Shown: in pieces, positions 1 through 11,527 of the stretch
How positions within the stretch are numbered: the first letter of the stretch is position 1
Layout: each line of letters opens with the position of its first letter
From: Alphaproteobacteria bacterium UBA4588
Lineage (GTDB): Bacteria; Pseudomonadota; Alphaproteobacteria; Rhodobacterales; Rhodobacteraceae
Assembly: GCA_905182195.1 (NCBI GenBank)
Contig: CAJJAW010000007.1
Location: forward strand, 146,631-210,630
Length of the DNA: 64,000 nt
Reading direction: 5' to 3'
The notes under the pieces: model-generated
Told to the model about the DNA's origin: nothing
The model's database searches: none
What the model saw: the letters and a program-made list of their open reading frames with translations, nothing else
Translations under genes and position numbers: made by a program

Positions 1-942
1 AATAAGATCATCAACCAAATCAGCTTTCAGTAAGGAGGCGGCTAAACTACCACCCCCTTCGCAAAAAACTGATGTTAGCCCCGTAACACCAAGCGCTTGC
101 AACAAAGCCACCACATTAAGCTGACCGTTCACTACCTTTGGTATTTCCAGAAGCTTATCACAATCATCAAGCCAGGCATCTTTCCCCGTCGCGCCCGGCC
201 CATGGCAGAGCCAAAGTGGTGCGACATCACGAGATGATTTCAAAGCTGCACCCACAAAATCTAAATCAGTAGACGCTATAATACGAACTGGCTGAGAAAT
301 TTGGCCCAAATTGCGCGCTATCAGACTAGGGTCATCTGCCTTAACCGTACCACTTCCAACCAAAACAGCATCATGGCATGCACGCAGACCATGTACATCT
401 CGACGCGACGCTTCAGAAGTGATCCACTGGCTTTCCCCAGTAAAGGTCGCAATTCTGCCATCAAGCGACATGGCGAGTTTCAAAGTCAACCGCGGCCTAC
501 CTTTAGCCAAACGTATAAAAAATCCACGGTGCGCAACTTTAGCCTGCTCTGACATGCAACCTAAATCAACGTCAATTCCAGCTGCTTTCAATTCTGCAAG
601 ACCGGCCCCGGAGACTCGGGGGTCCGGATCCGTCAAAGCCACCACGCAACGGCGAATGCCGGCAGTCACTAAGGCCTCAGCGCATGGGCCAGTGAGGCCA
701 TGATGCGCGCATGGTTCTAATGTAACATATGCGGTTGCAGAATGTGCTTGGGCCCCCGCCTGGCGCAAAGCTATAACCTCAGCGTGCGGACGCCCACCCT
801 TCTGTGTCCAGCCCCGGCCAACGATCCGACCATCCTTCACAATAACGCAGCCAACAGCGGGGTTTGGCCAAACATTACCTTGCCCGCGTTGACCTAAATT
901 TAATGCCAACGTCATGTAACGTACATCGTTTACGGCAGTCAC
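1..942 (-). CDS. ribD: Riboflavin biosynthesis protein RibD (deaminase/reductase), 3' end cut by window edge
   Basis: My reverse-complement translation from GTG at 942: [44 protein letters not shown]...HAEVIAL...[14 protein letters not shown] (HAE and PCxxxGxTxPC deaminase motifs), then a reductase domain ([13 protein letters not shown]). Not in the ORF track because it is open at the window edge. Start overlaps the nrdR stop. Confidence 0.93.
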   Translation of the reverse strand, partial: MTAVNDVRYMTLALNLGQRGQGNVWPNPAVGCVIVKDGRIVGRGWTQKGGRPHAEVIALRQAGAQAHSATAYVTLEPCAHHGLTGPCAEALVTAGIRRCVVALTDPDPRVSGAGLAELKAAGIDVDLGCMSEQAKVAHRGFFIRLAKGRPRLTLKLAMSLDGRIATFTGESQWITSEASRRDVHGLRACHDAVLVGSGTVKADDPSLIARNLGQISQPVRIIASTDLDFVGAALKSSRDVAPLWLCHGPGATGKDAWLDDCDKLLEIPKVVNGQLNVVALLQALGVTGLTSVFCEGGGSLAASLLKADLVDDLI

Positions 943-1406
943 TCTTCAAGCGGCAAATTTGGCCGCAGCTCTGAAACAAACTTGTCAAAGTCATCAGCAG
1001 CTTGGAAGTTTTTATATACACTTGCGAACCGCACATAAGCCACAGTATCAATCCGAGCCAAAGCCTCCATTACAATCTCGCCAATAGCAGTGGAAGGAAT
1101 GTCTGTGTCCCCCATACTCTCCAACCGGCGTACAATGCCTGAAATCATTTGGTCCATCCGCTCCATTTCCACTGGGCGTTTTTGCAGTGCTATACGAATT
1201 GAGCGTTCGAGTTTAGTGCGGTCAAAATCTTCGCGGCGACCATTTGACTTGATGACCACCAAATCCCGTAATTGAACCCGCTCGTAGGACGTAAATCGGC
1301 CACTACAAGCTGGACAAAACCTTCGCCTTCTAATTGCAACATGATCTTCGGCAGGACGAGAATCTTTTACCTGAGTGTCAACATTTCCACAAAACGGGCA
1401 ACGCAT
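939..1406 (-). CDS. nrdR: Transcriptional repressor NrdR
   Basis: [49 protein letters not shown]: zinc ribbon plus ATP-cone domain, 155 aa. Confidence 0.97.
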   Translation of the reverse strand: MRCPFCGNVDTQVKDSRPAEDHVAIRRRRFCPACSGRFTSYERVQLRDLVVIKSNGRREDFDRTKLERSIRIALQKRPVEMERMDQMISGIVRRLESMGDTDIPSTAIGEIVMEALARIDTVAYVRFASVYKNFQAADDFDKFVSELRPNLPLEE

Positions 1407-1448
1407 GTGCCATCCCCTTTAAGTTTAAGTCTAGGGCGTTGCGCCCAC

Positions 1449-1457
1449 TTATCCACA
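1449..1457 (+). promoter_or_regulatory. Candidate DnaA box (TTATCCACA) upstream of nrdR
   Basis: Exact match to the 9-mer consensus in the nrdR-rpoD intergenic region; a single match in 64 kb is not statistically strong. Confidence 0.3.
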
Positions 1458-1596
1458 CCTGTTATAACCTTTTACTACGACTTGGGTAGGGGGGAATTGC
1501 ACACACTGGATTTTGTGCTTTGCATCAATTAAGGTGAAAAGCGTACTATGGGAAATGCTTCTTATAGAGCCTCATTGCCGAGAAATTCAGACTTTT

Positions 1597-1625
1597 AAAA
1601 AGTCCCCACAAAGTGAGGCCTTTTT
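1597..1625 (-). terminator. Putative rho-independent terminator downstream of rpoD
   Basis: Minus strand AAAAAGGCCTCACTTTGTGGGGACTTTTT: imperfect hairpin with A/T-rich base and T tract about 20 bp after the rpoD stop. Confidence 0.55.
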
Positions 1626-1644
1626 AAAATCATCGTCAGGGTCT

Positions 1645-3612
1645 CTATTGGTCTAGAAAGCTGCGAAGCTTGCGGCTACGGCTTGGGTGCTTAAGTTTGC
1701 GCAACGCTTTAGCTTCAATCTGACGGATACGCTCGCGCGTTACACTGAACTGTTGGCCAACTTCTTCCAAAGTATGGTCAGTGTTCATGCCAATCCCAAA
1801 ACGCATCCGCAAGACCCGCTCTTCACGTGGGGTAAGGCTAGCTAAAACACGCGTTGTAGTTTCTTTCAGGTTTTCCTGAATAGCACTGTCTAACGGCAGA
1901 ACCGCATTTTTATCTTCGATGAAGTCTCCAAGTTGTGAGTCCTCCTCATCACCTATTGGTGTTTCCAAAGAAATTGGCTCTTTGGCTATTTTCATGACCT
2001 TACGCACTTTTTCCAAAGGCATTTGCAGCTTGGTTGCTAATTCCTCAGGTGTTGGCTCACGCCCAATCTCATGCAGCATTTGGCGCCCAGTACGGACAAG
2101 CTTATTAATCGTTTCAATCATATGAACCGGGATTCGGATTGTACGAGCCTGATCTGCAATTGAACGCGTGATAGCCTGACGGATCCACCAAGTGGCATAT
2201 GTGCTAAACTTATAACCTCGCCGATATTCAAACTTATCAACAGCTTTCATTAAGCCAATGTTGCCCTCTTGAATGAGGTCTAAAAACTGCAAACCACGGT
2301 TTGTATATTTTTTAGCAATAGAAATTACCAATCGCAGGTTGGCTTCAACCATTTCTTTTTTTGCTTGGCGAGCTTCTTTTTCACCTTTTTGAACTTGCTG
2401 GACAATACGGCGGAATTCGCTGATATCAAGGCCAACATACTGTCCAACTTGGGCCATTTCGGCACGCAATTCCTCAACTTTTGTAAGACTGCGTTCCATA
2501 AACATCTTCCAGCCACGACCAGACTTTTCCTTGACGTCGGTCAACCAGTTTGGATCAAGCTCACGCCCACGATAAGCATTAATAAATTCACGACGGTTAA
2601 TCCTAGCTTGGTCGGCCAATTTTACCATTGAGCTGTCAATAGACATGATCCTACGGTTAATGCCATAAAGTTGGTCGATCAAAGCTTCTATCCGATTGTT
2701 ATGTAAATGTAATTCATTTACTGACAATACGATTTCAGACCGTAACTTCTGATATTTTGCCTCAGAATCGTTAGAGAAGCTTTGATCTTCATTAAGTGTG
2801 GCTGAAATACGCACATCTTGCATTTCAGCGAGCAAAGCATAATCATGAGCGATAACATCAAGTGTTTCCAAAACCCTAGGCTTCAGGGCCGCTTCCATAG
2901 CAGCCAGTGACAGGTTCACGCCTTCATCTTCGTCGTCATCATCATCGACAATGATCGCATTACCATCTGCATCCAGGACAGTGCTGGCAGCATTAGTCTC
3001 TTCATTTGGCGCCTCCGGCGCTACAACCGGGGTCACTTCCTCTTCACCCATGTGATGGCCAAATGTAGTATCTAGATCGATTACATCTCGCAGCAAAATA
3101 TCTTCACTTAGCAATTCGTCCCGCCAAATTGTAATCGCTTGAAACGTCAGCGGGCTTTCACAAAGCCCTGCAATCATTGTTTTTCGACCTGCTTCAATGC
3201 GCTTGGCTATCGCAATTTCGCCCTCACGGCTTAAAAGCTCAACCGACCCCATTTCACGAAGATACATCCGTACTGGGTCATCTGTGCGATCTAATTTTTC
3301 GTTATTAGCACCAGCTAAAGCAATATCTCTGTTTTGGCTTGTAGAAACTAAATCGGTCGGGCCTTTGTCTTCTTCAGACTCGTGCTCCTCAGTAACCTGA
3401 ATGCCCATTTCCGAAAGCATCGACATCACATCCTCAATCTGGTCAGAGGAAACCTGATCCGGTGGCAAAACCGTATTGAGCTGATCGTAAGTAATATACC
3501 CACGCTCACGAGCATCACCGATCATTTTTTTGACCGCTGTTTGGCTCATGTCAATCATCGGCTCTTTTGCGGCGGCATCTTGCTTGCGGTCGTCATTATC
3601 CTTGGCGGCCAT
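1645..3612 (-). CDS. rpoD: RNA polymerase primary sigma factor RpoD (sigma-70)
   Basis: Region 1.1 N-terminus, acidic insert, region 2 ([57 protein letters not shown]) and region 4 HTH ([32 protein letters not shown]). Confidence 0.98.
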   Translation of the reverse strand: MAAKDNDDRKQDAAAKEPMIDMSQTAVKKMIGDARERGYITYDQLNTVLPPDQVSSDQIEDVMSMLSEMGIQVTEEHESEEDKGPTDLVSTSQNRDIALAGANNEKLDRTDDPVRMYLREMGSVELLSREGEIAIAKRIEAGRKTMIAGLCESPLTFQAITIWRDELLSEDILLRDVIDLDTTFGHHMGEEEVTPVVAPEAPNEETNAASTVLDADGNAIIVDDDDDEDEGVNLSLAAMEAALKPRVLETLDVIAHDYALLAEMQDVRISATLNEDQSFSNDSEAKYQKLRSEIVLSVNELHLHNNRIEALIDQLYGINRRIMSIDSSMVKLADQARINRREFINAYRGRELDPNWLTDVKEKSGRGWKMFMERSLTKVEELRAEMAQVGQYVGLDISEFRRIVQQVQKGEKEARQAKKEMVEANLRLVISIAKKYTNRGLQFLDLIQEGNIGLMKAVDKFEYRRGYKFSTYATWWIRQAITRSIADQARTIRIPVHMIETINKLVRTGRQMLHEIGREPTPEELATKLQMPLEKVRKVMKIAKEPISLETPIGDEEDSQLGDFIEDKNAVLPLDSAIQENLKETTTRVLASLTPREERVLRMRFGIGMNTDHTLEEVGQQFSVTRERIRQIEAKALRKLKHPSRSRKLRSFLDQ

Positions 3613-3735
3613 GCGCTGAGGCTCCTTGTCCTTGGGACGCTCGACTGAACATCGTAGCGAATCAATATCCTAACTGATTCTATAAGTCATGTAGCCTGAT
3701 TCGGTTACCAGTTCCCACCCCTACCAAGATTACTA

Positions 3736-5668
3736 TCAGTTTGGTTTTGAAAACCTGATCTGTTCAAGCAAACTATCAAGTGTTTTTTGCTCTTCAAGCT
3801 TCACCTTCAGGCCGTTTGTGGCCGTTTTATATTCAGTTGTATCTTCCTGACTTCCCTGGGTCGTTCTTTGAACATGCTTCGCAGATTCGCTAAGTCGCCA
3901 AGTGAGGCCTTCATCATCCAAATCAGATAGATCTTGCACCGCCTCCGCAACCTCTCGCCCATGGGCAGCTGTTGCAAACATTTGGGCAAACTCTTGTTGG
4001 AGACAGGAGATCACTAATTCGACATCATTACAGTGGCGCACAGACGGTGCTATTTGCACGTGGGGAAGCCCAAGCAAAACATCAAGACACTCCATCCCAA
4101 AAACTTGTCCAGCAGCATCCCAGACCCCCTCCACCGGGCCTGAGTACTGCAACAAAAAACGTTGTATATCACGATGTTGGGGTTTTACGAACTGCAACTC
4201 TTCTAGTTGCCCCTCAACAGTGGCCAACGCTTCAGGTGTTTTCAACAGGCTCGCCAAAATCACAGACTGCCGCAAAACGTTGCTATGTTCAGAAGAACTG
4301 GCCAAAGAGGACGATCTCGTAGTAGCTTGCGGCTGTATTGGCACAGTTGCACCTTTCGGCATAAATCGTCGACTTTGCGATTTTGGGCGAAACAACTCCC
4401 AGCGCATGTCCTTAACAGCCTGACCATAATGTCCACGGATTGACGGGTCTTTGATCAGCCGTAACTTTTCACGCAATATTTTATCGAGGGCCGCTTTGCG
4501 TTCTGGGCTATCAAAGTTTTTACCATAAATTTCACGCTCCCAGAGCAAGTCCACCATCGGACGCGCAGTGTCCAAAAGCTGTTGCATGGTAGCCGGCCCG
4601 CCTGAACGAATCAAATCATCTGGATCTTGGCCCGCAGGCATCACAGCAAACCGTAACGATTTTCCAGCCTCAAGGAGAGGCAAAGCAAGGTCCATAACTC
4701 GCTGTGCAGCACGAATACCAGCAGTATCACCGTCCAAAGCAATAATAGGCTCATCTGACACCCGCCACATCAACTGCAACTGAGTTTCTGAAATAGCCGT
4801 CCCCAAAGGCGCCACAGCTGCGCCAAACCCGGCTTCAACTAATGCGATCACGTCCATGTAACCCTCAGCCAAAATCAACGGTTCACCCTTGCCTGTAGCC
4901 TCACGAGCTGGACCATAGTTGTATAGGCTTCTACCCTTGTCGAAGAGTTCCGTTTCAGGAGAGTTCAGATATTTGGCATTATCATTAGGATCCATGGCCC
5001 GACCACCAAATCCGATGCTGCGGCCCTGTGGGTCTCGGATCGGAAAAATGATACGGTTGCGAAAGGTATCATAAGGACGTTTACCCTTGCTGGAGGGCTT
5101 GGCCAGCCCCACTGCTAAGATCAACTCTTCCTCAACACTTTTGCCGGTTAAGTGATCCCACAAACCTTGCCAAGTTTCAGGAGCAAAGCCAATCTCAAAC
5201 CTATCAAGAGCTTCTTGCGTCAAGCCGCGGCCCGTCAAGTAGCCCCGCGCATCTGCGCCAGCACTGGTATTTAGCTGTAATCTAAAAAATTGTAACGCCT
5301 GCTCCATCACGTCAGTTAATTGCGTACGCCGGTCAGCTTTTTGTTGGGCCAAAGGATCTCGAGTAGGCATCGGCATTCCAGCTTCTCGCGCTAAAATTTC
5401 GACCGCTTCCATGAAAGAGACATTCTCAGTCTCTTTGATAAAGCCCAGCGCATCCCCTTTTGCATGACAGCCAAAGCAGTAGTAATATCCCTTGCGGTCA
5501 TCTACATGAAAACTTGCTGATTTCTCTTGATGAAAAGGGCATGGTGCCCACATATCACCCTTTACCTTGGTTTGATTTTCGAGTGTCCCACACAACTTTA
5601 CGCCCCACAACCTGTGTGATCGAGATCCTACTACGTAATTCATCTAAAAACCCTGGTGGCAATGACAT
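3736..5668 (-). CDS. dnaG: DNA primase DnaG, with an apparent 1-nt frameshift at 5558-5560
   Basis: ORF 3736..5643 has CPFHQEKSASFHVDDRKGYYYCFGCHAKGD (zinc finger) and a TOPRIM domain. The expected N-terminus MSLPPGFLDELRSRISITQVVGRKVVWDTRKSNQGKGDMW is in another frame from ATG at 5668; dropping one base of the GGG run restores continuity. Confidence 0.95.
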
Positions 5669-5677
5669 GGACTTTTC

Positions 5678-6229
5678 CTAAACCTTCTGCGTGCGAGCCG
5701 CCACCGATTCCATTGCAACAGCCAAATCATGTACAACTGTAAGTGCCATCGACCGAAATACCATCACCCTAAAATGCGATTTACCCAAACAAGATATGCT
5801 CGCTTGCATATGCATCAACATGCTACGTTGTGTCATACCAGTTTTGAAACTTTTGCTCCGCATGTCCAAGGGAGTAACCCGCGCCAAAACATCCCTGACC
5901 TCAGGACCAGAGATATCAACGATACACCACCCATCGCTTACATCAGTTACAGCAGCATATTGAAGTAACTTGGCAGAGGGCTCGACACCCATAAGCGCAA
6001 TATGCGCATGGTCAAACCAAAGTGCATAGGCCACTCCAGTACGCTTCATCACATGCGCCGTCGGCCATTCCAAACCCATCTGGATGCCTAAAACAGCGGC
6101 GACCTGTTTCAATTTCTTACCAAAGGGCGCGACTAAAAATAAGGGTGTCTTCACCTCCTCAACATACACAGTGCCAATTTTAAGTGGCAAAGCAGTCGCA
6201 GCAGCCGCTGTTGCGTATAAATCAACCAC
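5678..6229 (-). CDS. soxG: Sarcosine oxidase gamma subunit
   Basis: ORF 5678..6295, probable GTG start at 6229 overlapping the soxA stop; SoxG-like, last gene of soxBDAG. Confidence 0.85.
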   Translation of the reverse strand: MVDLYATAAAATALPLKIGTVYVEEVKTPLFLVAPFGKKLKQVAAVLGIQMGLEWPTAHVMKRTGVAYALWFDHAHIALMGVEPSAKLLQYAAVTDVSDGWCIVDISGPEVRDVLARVTPLDMRSKSFKTGMTQRSMLMHMQASISCLGKSHFRVMVFRSMALTVVHDLAVAMESVAARTQKV

Positions 6230-9155
6230 GGAGACGCCCTCCTTCGGGATCAAAGAAGACCGTAGTGCACACCAAGCAAAGTGTGGTGCTGCCACTAAGG
6301 TGCTCCACCATCTTCACTATCTCCCCAATCCGGTTGCGGCCATCACGCAAGAAGGCCTGTGCAATGACACTTTCAACAGTGGGCGAGTAACACATCGATG
6401 TAACGTAGCCTTGATCATTTTCCCGGATTGGCACGGCATCAAGTTCAAACAAATGTGCCCCTGGAATAATTTTTTCAAGCTCGACCACCGGCCGCAACCC
6501 TACCAGCTGATCACGTTCGACCCCGATCAAGCCCGGCCTCGCAGCCATCGTTTTGCCGATGCAATCCTTTTTGTCCGAAATCATCCGTGCCATGCCAATG
6601 TCAAACGCAGTAGTGCGGCCATGAATTTCGGCATGGGTGATAAACCCCTTCTCAAGTCGCAACACATTGAGCGCCTCCATCCCATAAGGTCCACCCCCCA
6701 AAGCATAAGCGTGATCACACAGCAGGCGAAACAGGCTGTCACCATAGCTGGCAGGCACAGCCAATTCATAGGCATGTTCGCCCGAAAAGGAGATGCGGAA
6801 GAGCCGGCCAGATACAGCGCCTAATTGCACAGCGGCGCAGCCCATATAGGGCATGTTCTTATCGCTGATCTTGCTGTCCAAAATACCATTGAGCAAAGTT
6901 CGTGCCTGAGGCCCCGCAACTGCAAACTGCGCCCAATGTTCGGTTACTGAGGTGAAACTTACGTCAAGATCAGGCCGCAGCGCTTGATGTACAAAATCCA
7001 TATGCCGCATCACCTGGCCTGCAGCGGCGGTGGTTGTGGTCATCAGATAATGGCTCTCACCAAGCCGGGCACAGGTGCCGTCATCCATGACATGGCCATC
7101 TTCGCGCAGCATCAACCCATAGCGTACCCGCCGCAACTTCAAACTGGCAAACGAATTGGTGTAAAGCAGATCCAGAAAAGTCACCGCATCTGGGCCTTGG
7201 ATGTCAATCTTACCCAGCGTCGACACATCACAGACCCCAACTGTATTGCGCACCATCGTAACCTCTCGGTCACAGGATTGCCGCCAATGAGTTTCCCCGG
7301 CTTGCGGGAAATAGCTTGGCCGATACCAGAGGCCGGTCTCGATCATCGGCGCATTCAAAGCCCGCGTCGCTGCGTCGCTAGTCAACAACCTTTCGGGCGC
7401 GAAGCCCTTGCCATGCCCACCAGCCCCAAGCGCCGCCATCGCCACTGGCACATAGGGCGGGCGGAATGTCGTGGTGCCTGTTTCGGGAATACCGCGCCCA
7501 GTTGCATCGGCCAATACCGCAAGTGCCGTCACATTCGAGTTTTTGCCCTGATCCGTGGCCATGCCTTGGGTCGTATAGCGTTTCATATGCTCGACCGAGC
7601 GAAAATTCTCCTGAGCCGCTTGCTTGACGTCTTTGGTGGTCACATCATTTTGGAAATCCAGCCATGCGCGGCCTTTGCCGCCCACGTCCCAAAAGGGTTC
7701 AATCTCATAGGGCGCATCTTCAGCTGAGGGCAAGTCAAAGGCCCTGGGCCTTTTGCCAAGGTCCTTCGCGGCGCTCTGCGCCATCTCATAGCCTTGCGCC
7801 AAAGCGCCTGCCGTGCTCATGGTCCCAGCGGCGGCACCTGCAACTGACATGCCAGGAATAGCATCCTCTTGGGGCAGAAAGCTAGCCAAGCCAGCGTCCC
7901 AAACTGGTCTACCGTTCATGTGGCAGGTGAGGTGCACCGATGGGTTCCACCCTCCTGACACGCCCAAAGCGTCACACTTAATGGTGTTCAGCTCCCCATC
8001 CTGTCGGATGGTGATACTTCGTAAACCTAGGCGGCCAGAGGTGCCCACCACGTGCGTTCCAGCATAAACAGGGTAATCACCTTGAGCCAAAACACCAGAG
8101 CGGCTGTCAATCATCGCAACCACATCGACACCCGCATTGGAAAAATCGCGCGCTGTGCGATGAGCGTCAGAGTTATTGCCAAAAATTGCAATTTTTTGGC
8201 CAGGACTTACGCCGTAGCGGTTAAGATAGCTGCGCATACCGCTGGCAGTCATAATCCCTGGTCGATCATTGTCTTTAAAGGCTATTTGTCGCTCTAAAGC
8301 ACCTGCGCAAAGAATAGTACGTTTTGCCGTGATGCGCCAAAAGGTTTCCAGTGGTAGGCCCTTAGGCGCCGCATGGAGATGGTGGCCCACTCGCTCCAAC
8401 GCCCCGTAGGTGCCCTGATCATAAGCGCCAGTCACGGTGCTATTAGTCATAACCTTAACATTGGCGAGCCCCACCAACTCAGCCCCAATACCCTCTGCCC
8501 ATATATGGCCTGCAACGCTGCCGACCTCTTCCACTTCAGACAGCAACCGCCCCCCTACACGGTCATTCTCATCAGCTAAAATCACATCCAACCCAGCGCG
8601 CGCTGCGGCCAGCGCCGCCATCAATCCGGAAGGGCCCGCCCCAATAATTAAAACATCACAATGGGCGTAGGCTTTCTCATAGAGATCATGATCATATGCC
8701 GCAGCCAAAGCGCCAAGACCCGCGGCATGGCGAATGAAAGGCTCGTAGACCCGCTCCCAAAACGCCCGCGGCCACATAAATGTTTTATAGTAAAAACCAG
8801 CAGCCAAGAACGGCGACAAAAGATCGTTTACACCCAAAGCGTCAAACTTCAGTGAAGGCCATGCGTTTTGAGGCTGGGCCACCAATCCCTCATACAGCGG
8901 CTGAACCGTGGCGCGGGTATTTGGCTCTTGCGAGCCACTGCGATAAATGGTCACCAAAGCATTTGGCTCTTCAGATCCAGCAGTCATAATCCCACGTGGA
9001 CGGTGATACTTGAACGACCGCGCCACCAATCGTTGATCATTGGCCAAAAGCGCACTGGCCAGAGTGTCGCCGGCAAAGCCTTGAAAGAGCTGGCCGTTGA
9101 ACTTGAAGTTCAGAACTGTTTCGCGGTTGATCAACCCTTTTCCGGAAACTCTCAT
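6222..9155 (-). CDS. soxA: Sarcosine oxidase alpha subunit
   Basis: 977 aa; N-terminal Fer2-like region, FAD/NAD domain (CDVLIIGAGPSGLMAALAAARAGLDVILADE), C-terminal GcvT-like domain, ends FFDPEGGRLRG. Confidence 0.97.
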   Translation of the reverse strand: MRVSGKGLINRETVLNFKFNGQLFQGFAGDTLASALLANDQRLVARSFKYHRPRGIMTAGSEEPNALVTIYRSGSQEPNTRATVQPLYEGLVAQPQNAWPSLKFDALGVNDLLSPFLAAGFYYKTFMWPRAFWERVYEPFIRHAAGLGALAAAYDHDLYEKAYAHCDVLIIGAGPSGLMAALAAARAGLDVILADENDRVGGRLLSEVEEVGSVAGHIWAEGIGAELVGLANVKVMTNSTVTGAYDQGTYGALERVGHHLHAAPKGLPLETFWRITAKRTILCAGALERQIAFKDNDRPGIMTASGMRSYLNRYGVSPGQKIAIFGNNSDAHRTARDFSNAGVDVVAMIDSRSGVLAQGDYPVYAGTHVVGTSGRLGLRSITIRQDGELNTIKCDALGVSGGWNPSVHLTCHMNGRPVWDAGLASFLPQEDAIPGMSVAGAAAGTMSTAGALAQGYEMAQSAAKDLGKRPRAFDLPSAEDAPYEIEPFWDVGGKGRAWLDFQNDVTTKDVKQAAQENFRSVEHMKRYTTQGMATDQGKNSNVTALAVLADATGRGIPETGTTTFRPPYVPVAMAALGAGGHGKGFAPERLLTSDAATRALNAPMIETGLWYRPSYFPQAGETHWRQSCDREVTMVRNTVGVCDVSTLGKIDIQGPDAVTFLDLLYTNSFASLKLRRVRYGLMLREDGHVMDDGTCARLGESHYLMTTTTAAAGQVMRHMDFVHQALRPDLDVSFTSVTEHWAQFAVAGPQARTLLNGILDSKISDKNMPYMGCAAVQLGAVSGRLFRISFSGEHAYELAVPASYGDSLFRLLCDHAYALGGGPYGMEALNVLRLEKGFITHAEIHGRTTAFDIGMARMISDKKDCIGKTMAARPGLIGVERDQLVGLRPVVELEKIIPGAHLFELDAVPIRENDQGYVTSMCYSPTVESVIAQAFLRDGRNRIGEIVKMVEHLSGSTTLCLVCTTVFFDPEGGRLRG

Positions 9156-9415
9156 AGCTGATCACCTTTGGCTAATCGCGCAGAGAGCACCGCATGCGAG
9201 ACCGTATTACGGCGCACGACCAGCCAGGCGCCACAGCCAGACTCATGGTGCCACAGATCTTCGGTAAGCCCGGCCGGATTGTCGCGGTTATGCAGATAAT
9301 CATCCCAAATTTTCGCCGAGGCAGCTGGATCTGGACGGTCCAAAGCACCAGCGTGGCCCGCGTAATAAAATTCGCGTCGATCGCGCACGCCGCATAGGGG
9401 GCACCCTATCCTCAT
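9152..9415 (-). CDS. soxD: Sarcosine oxidase delta subunit
   Basis: 87 aa, MRIGCPLCGVRDRREFYYAGHAGALDRPDP...WHHESGCGAWLVVRRNT; between soxB and soxA. Confidence 0.95.
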   Translation of the reverse strand: MRIGCPLCGVRDRREFYYAGHAGALDRPDPAASAKIWDDYLHNRDNPAGLTEDLWHHESGCGAWLVVRRNTVSHAVLSARLAKGDQL

Positions 9416-9476
9416 GTGATCATATCCTCATGTCTCGCAGCTCCATATTTTGGGTATGACAAAGCCATCCTACCCC

Positions 9477-10730
9477 CTAATGCAGATTGTGTTGGGCGCC
9501 GGTGCCCTCTTCATCCATCAAACCGCGACCAGTCCGGAAGCGATCCAATCGGAAGCCCTGCGCCGCCGCATGCGGCGAACCGGTGGCCATTAAATGAGCA
9601 AAGCAATTGCCTGAGGCGGGCACAGCCTTAAAGCCGCCATAACACCAGCCCGCATTCAGGTATAAACCTTCAATATGGGTTTTATCGATGATGGGTGAGC
9701 CATCGGGGGTCATGTCCATAATGCCGCCCCAGCTGCGCAACATCCGCGCCTTGCCAATCATCGGCATCAAGGTCATCCCCGCTTCAGCCACATGTTCAAC
9801 CATCGGCAAATTACCACGCGCAGCGTAGCTGGCATACATGTCAAGATCCCCACCAAACACCAGCCCACCCTTGTCAGATTGACTGATGTAAAAATGCCCC
9901 ATACCAAAGCTGATAACATGGTCAATGCAGGGCTTCAGTCCTTCTGTCACAAAAGCTTGCAATAGATGGCTTTCAATCGGCAAGCGCATACCCGCCATTG
10001 CAGCCACTTGGCTACTACGCCCGGCCACCACGATACCCACTTTTTTGGCCCTAATAGCACCACGCGAGGTTTGTACGCCCTGAACTATACCTGCTTTAAT
10101 ATCAATGCCGGTGACTTCGCAGTTTTGGATCAAATCAACACCACGTTGATCGGCCCCGCGAGCATAGCCCCAAGCCACCGCATCATGGCGAGCAGTGCCA
10201 CCCCTGCGCTGCAACAGGCCGCCATAAATAGGAAACCGGCCCTGGTCATAGTCTAGATATGGCAGCATTTTGCGCAACTGATCCACACTCAACAACTCCG
10301 CATCGTCGCCTTGATTACGGATAGAGTTACCCCTGCGTATTGCCTCATCTCGCTGGCCATCACTATGAAATAAGCCTATTACACCGCGTTGGGAGTGCAT
10401 CACATTGTAATTGAGATCTGTCTCCAGCCCCTCCCAGAGCTTTAAGGAATGTGAATAAAACTCTGAATTTCCAGGCAAAAAATAATTGGCCCGAACAATT
10501 GTAGTGTTACGCCCAATATTGCCACCGCCGATATAGCCCTTCTCCAAGACTGCGATTTTTTTCAGCCCATGTGCTTTGGCCAAATAATAGGCTGTTGATA
10601 GGCCGTGGCCACCGCCACCAATGATAACAATGTCATATTCTTCAGCAGGCTCAGGATCTCGCCAATGCGCCCCCCAACCACGATTACCGGTCAGGCCTTC
10701 GGTTAAAATTTTAAGAGCCGAGAACCGCAT
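9477..10730 (-). CDS. soxB: Sarcosine oxidase beta subunit
   Basis: 417 aa FAD oxidoreductase YDIVIIGGGGHGLSTAYYLAKAHG...; C-terminal GWCYGGFKAVPASG. Confidence 0.97.
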   Translation of the reverse strand: MRFSALKILTEGLTGNRGWGAHWRDPEPAEEYDIVIIGGGGHGLSTAYYLAKAHGLKKIAVLEKGYIGGGNIGRNTTIVRANYFLPGNSEFYSHSLKLWEGLETDLNYNVMHSQRGVIGLFHSDGQRDEAIRRGNSIRNQGDDAELLSVDQLRKMLPYLDYDQGRFPIYGGLLQRRGGTARHDAVAWGYARGADQRGVDLIQNCEVTGIDIKAGIVQGVQTSRGAIRAKKVGIVVAGRSSQVAAMAGMRLPIESHLLQAFVTEGLKPCIDHVISFGMGHFYISQSDKGGLVFGGDLDMYASYAARGNLPMVEHVAEAGMTLMPMIGKARMLRSWGGIMDMTPDGSPIIDKTHIEGLYLNAGWCYGGFKAVPASGNCFAHLMATGSPHAAAQGFRLDRFRTGRGLMDEEGTGAQHNLH

Positions 10731-10830
10731 TTATAGTCACCTAAAAAAACATACAAAGGTAGTGAATAAAAATATTGCATGTTTGGCAAGGGCTATATCA
10801 TCTGCCAGATAGGTATTCATCAATGGAGGC

Positions 10831-11523
10831 TTAGACCGACTGGGTTGGCCACTCTTCATTTGCCTCACCAAGATGCGCCAAAACGGTTTCACCGGCAACG
10901 GCCGTTTGGCCCAAACCTACCGCAGGCTCAATCCCTTCAGGCAAAAATACATCCAAACGACTGCCGAACCGGATGAGGCCAAACCGCTCACCCACGCTCA
11001 AACCATTGCCAACCTTAGTAAAGCACACAATCCGGCGCGCAACCAATCCGGCGATTTGGGTTACACCTATCCGGGTTTTATCCGCGGCTTCAATGGTCAA
11101 AGAATTGCGCTCATTGTGCTCGCTAGCTTTGTCGAGTGACGCGTTGACAAATTTTCCGTGATGATAGGTGATCGCAATCACCTCCCCAGCCATTGGCGCA
11201 CGGTTCACATGGCAATTGAACACATTCATAAACACCGACACACGCGTCAGAGCCTTGTTCCCCAAAAGCATCTCGACCGGTGGAACCGTCTTAGTGATCA
11301 ACGAGATAACCCCATCTGCAGGCGATAAAATCAGCCCCGGCTTTTGCGCCACTGAGCGGACTGGATCACGAAAAAAATAGTAACACCACACTGTCATCCC
11401 AACGCCCAGCCAAAAAAACGGCTCCCATACCAGCCAAAGCGCCGCGGCTACGGCCGCAAAAATGGCAACGAATTTACGGCCCTCAGGATGCATTGGGACG
11501 GCGATAACTTTCATCATGTTCAT
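10831..11523 (-). CDS. psd: Phosphatidylserine decarboxylase proenzyme
   Basis: [23 protein letters not shown] and the autocleavage region [16 protein letters not shown]. Confidence 0.94.
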   Translation of the reverse strand: MNMMKVIAVPMHPEGRKFVAIFAAVAAALWLVWEPFFWLGVGMTVWCYYFFRDPVRSVAQKPGLILSPADGVISLITKTVPPVEMLLGNKALTRVSVFMNVFNCHVNRAPMAGEVIAITYHHGKFVNASLDKASEHNERNSLTIEAADKTRIGVTQIAGLVARRIVCFTKVGNGLSVGERFGLIRFGSRLDVFLPEGIEPAVGLGQTAVAGETVLAHLGEANEEWPTQSV

Positions 11524-11527
11524 ATGA

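Noticed and set aside
5551-5570. Programmed ribosomal frameshifting in dnaG (and other split genes)
   Set aside because: No classic slippery site with stimulatory structure was recognised, and the same +1 pattern recurs in many unrelated genes, pointing to consensus error.
6084-8297. Plus-strand ORFs inside the soxA/soxG region (6084..6824, 6984..7727 and others)
   Set aside because: Antisense to clearly coding sox genes; no family features.
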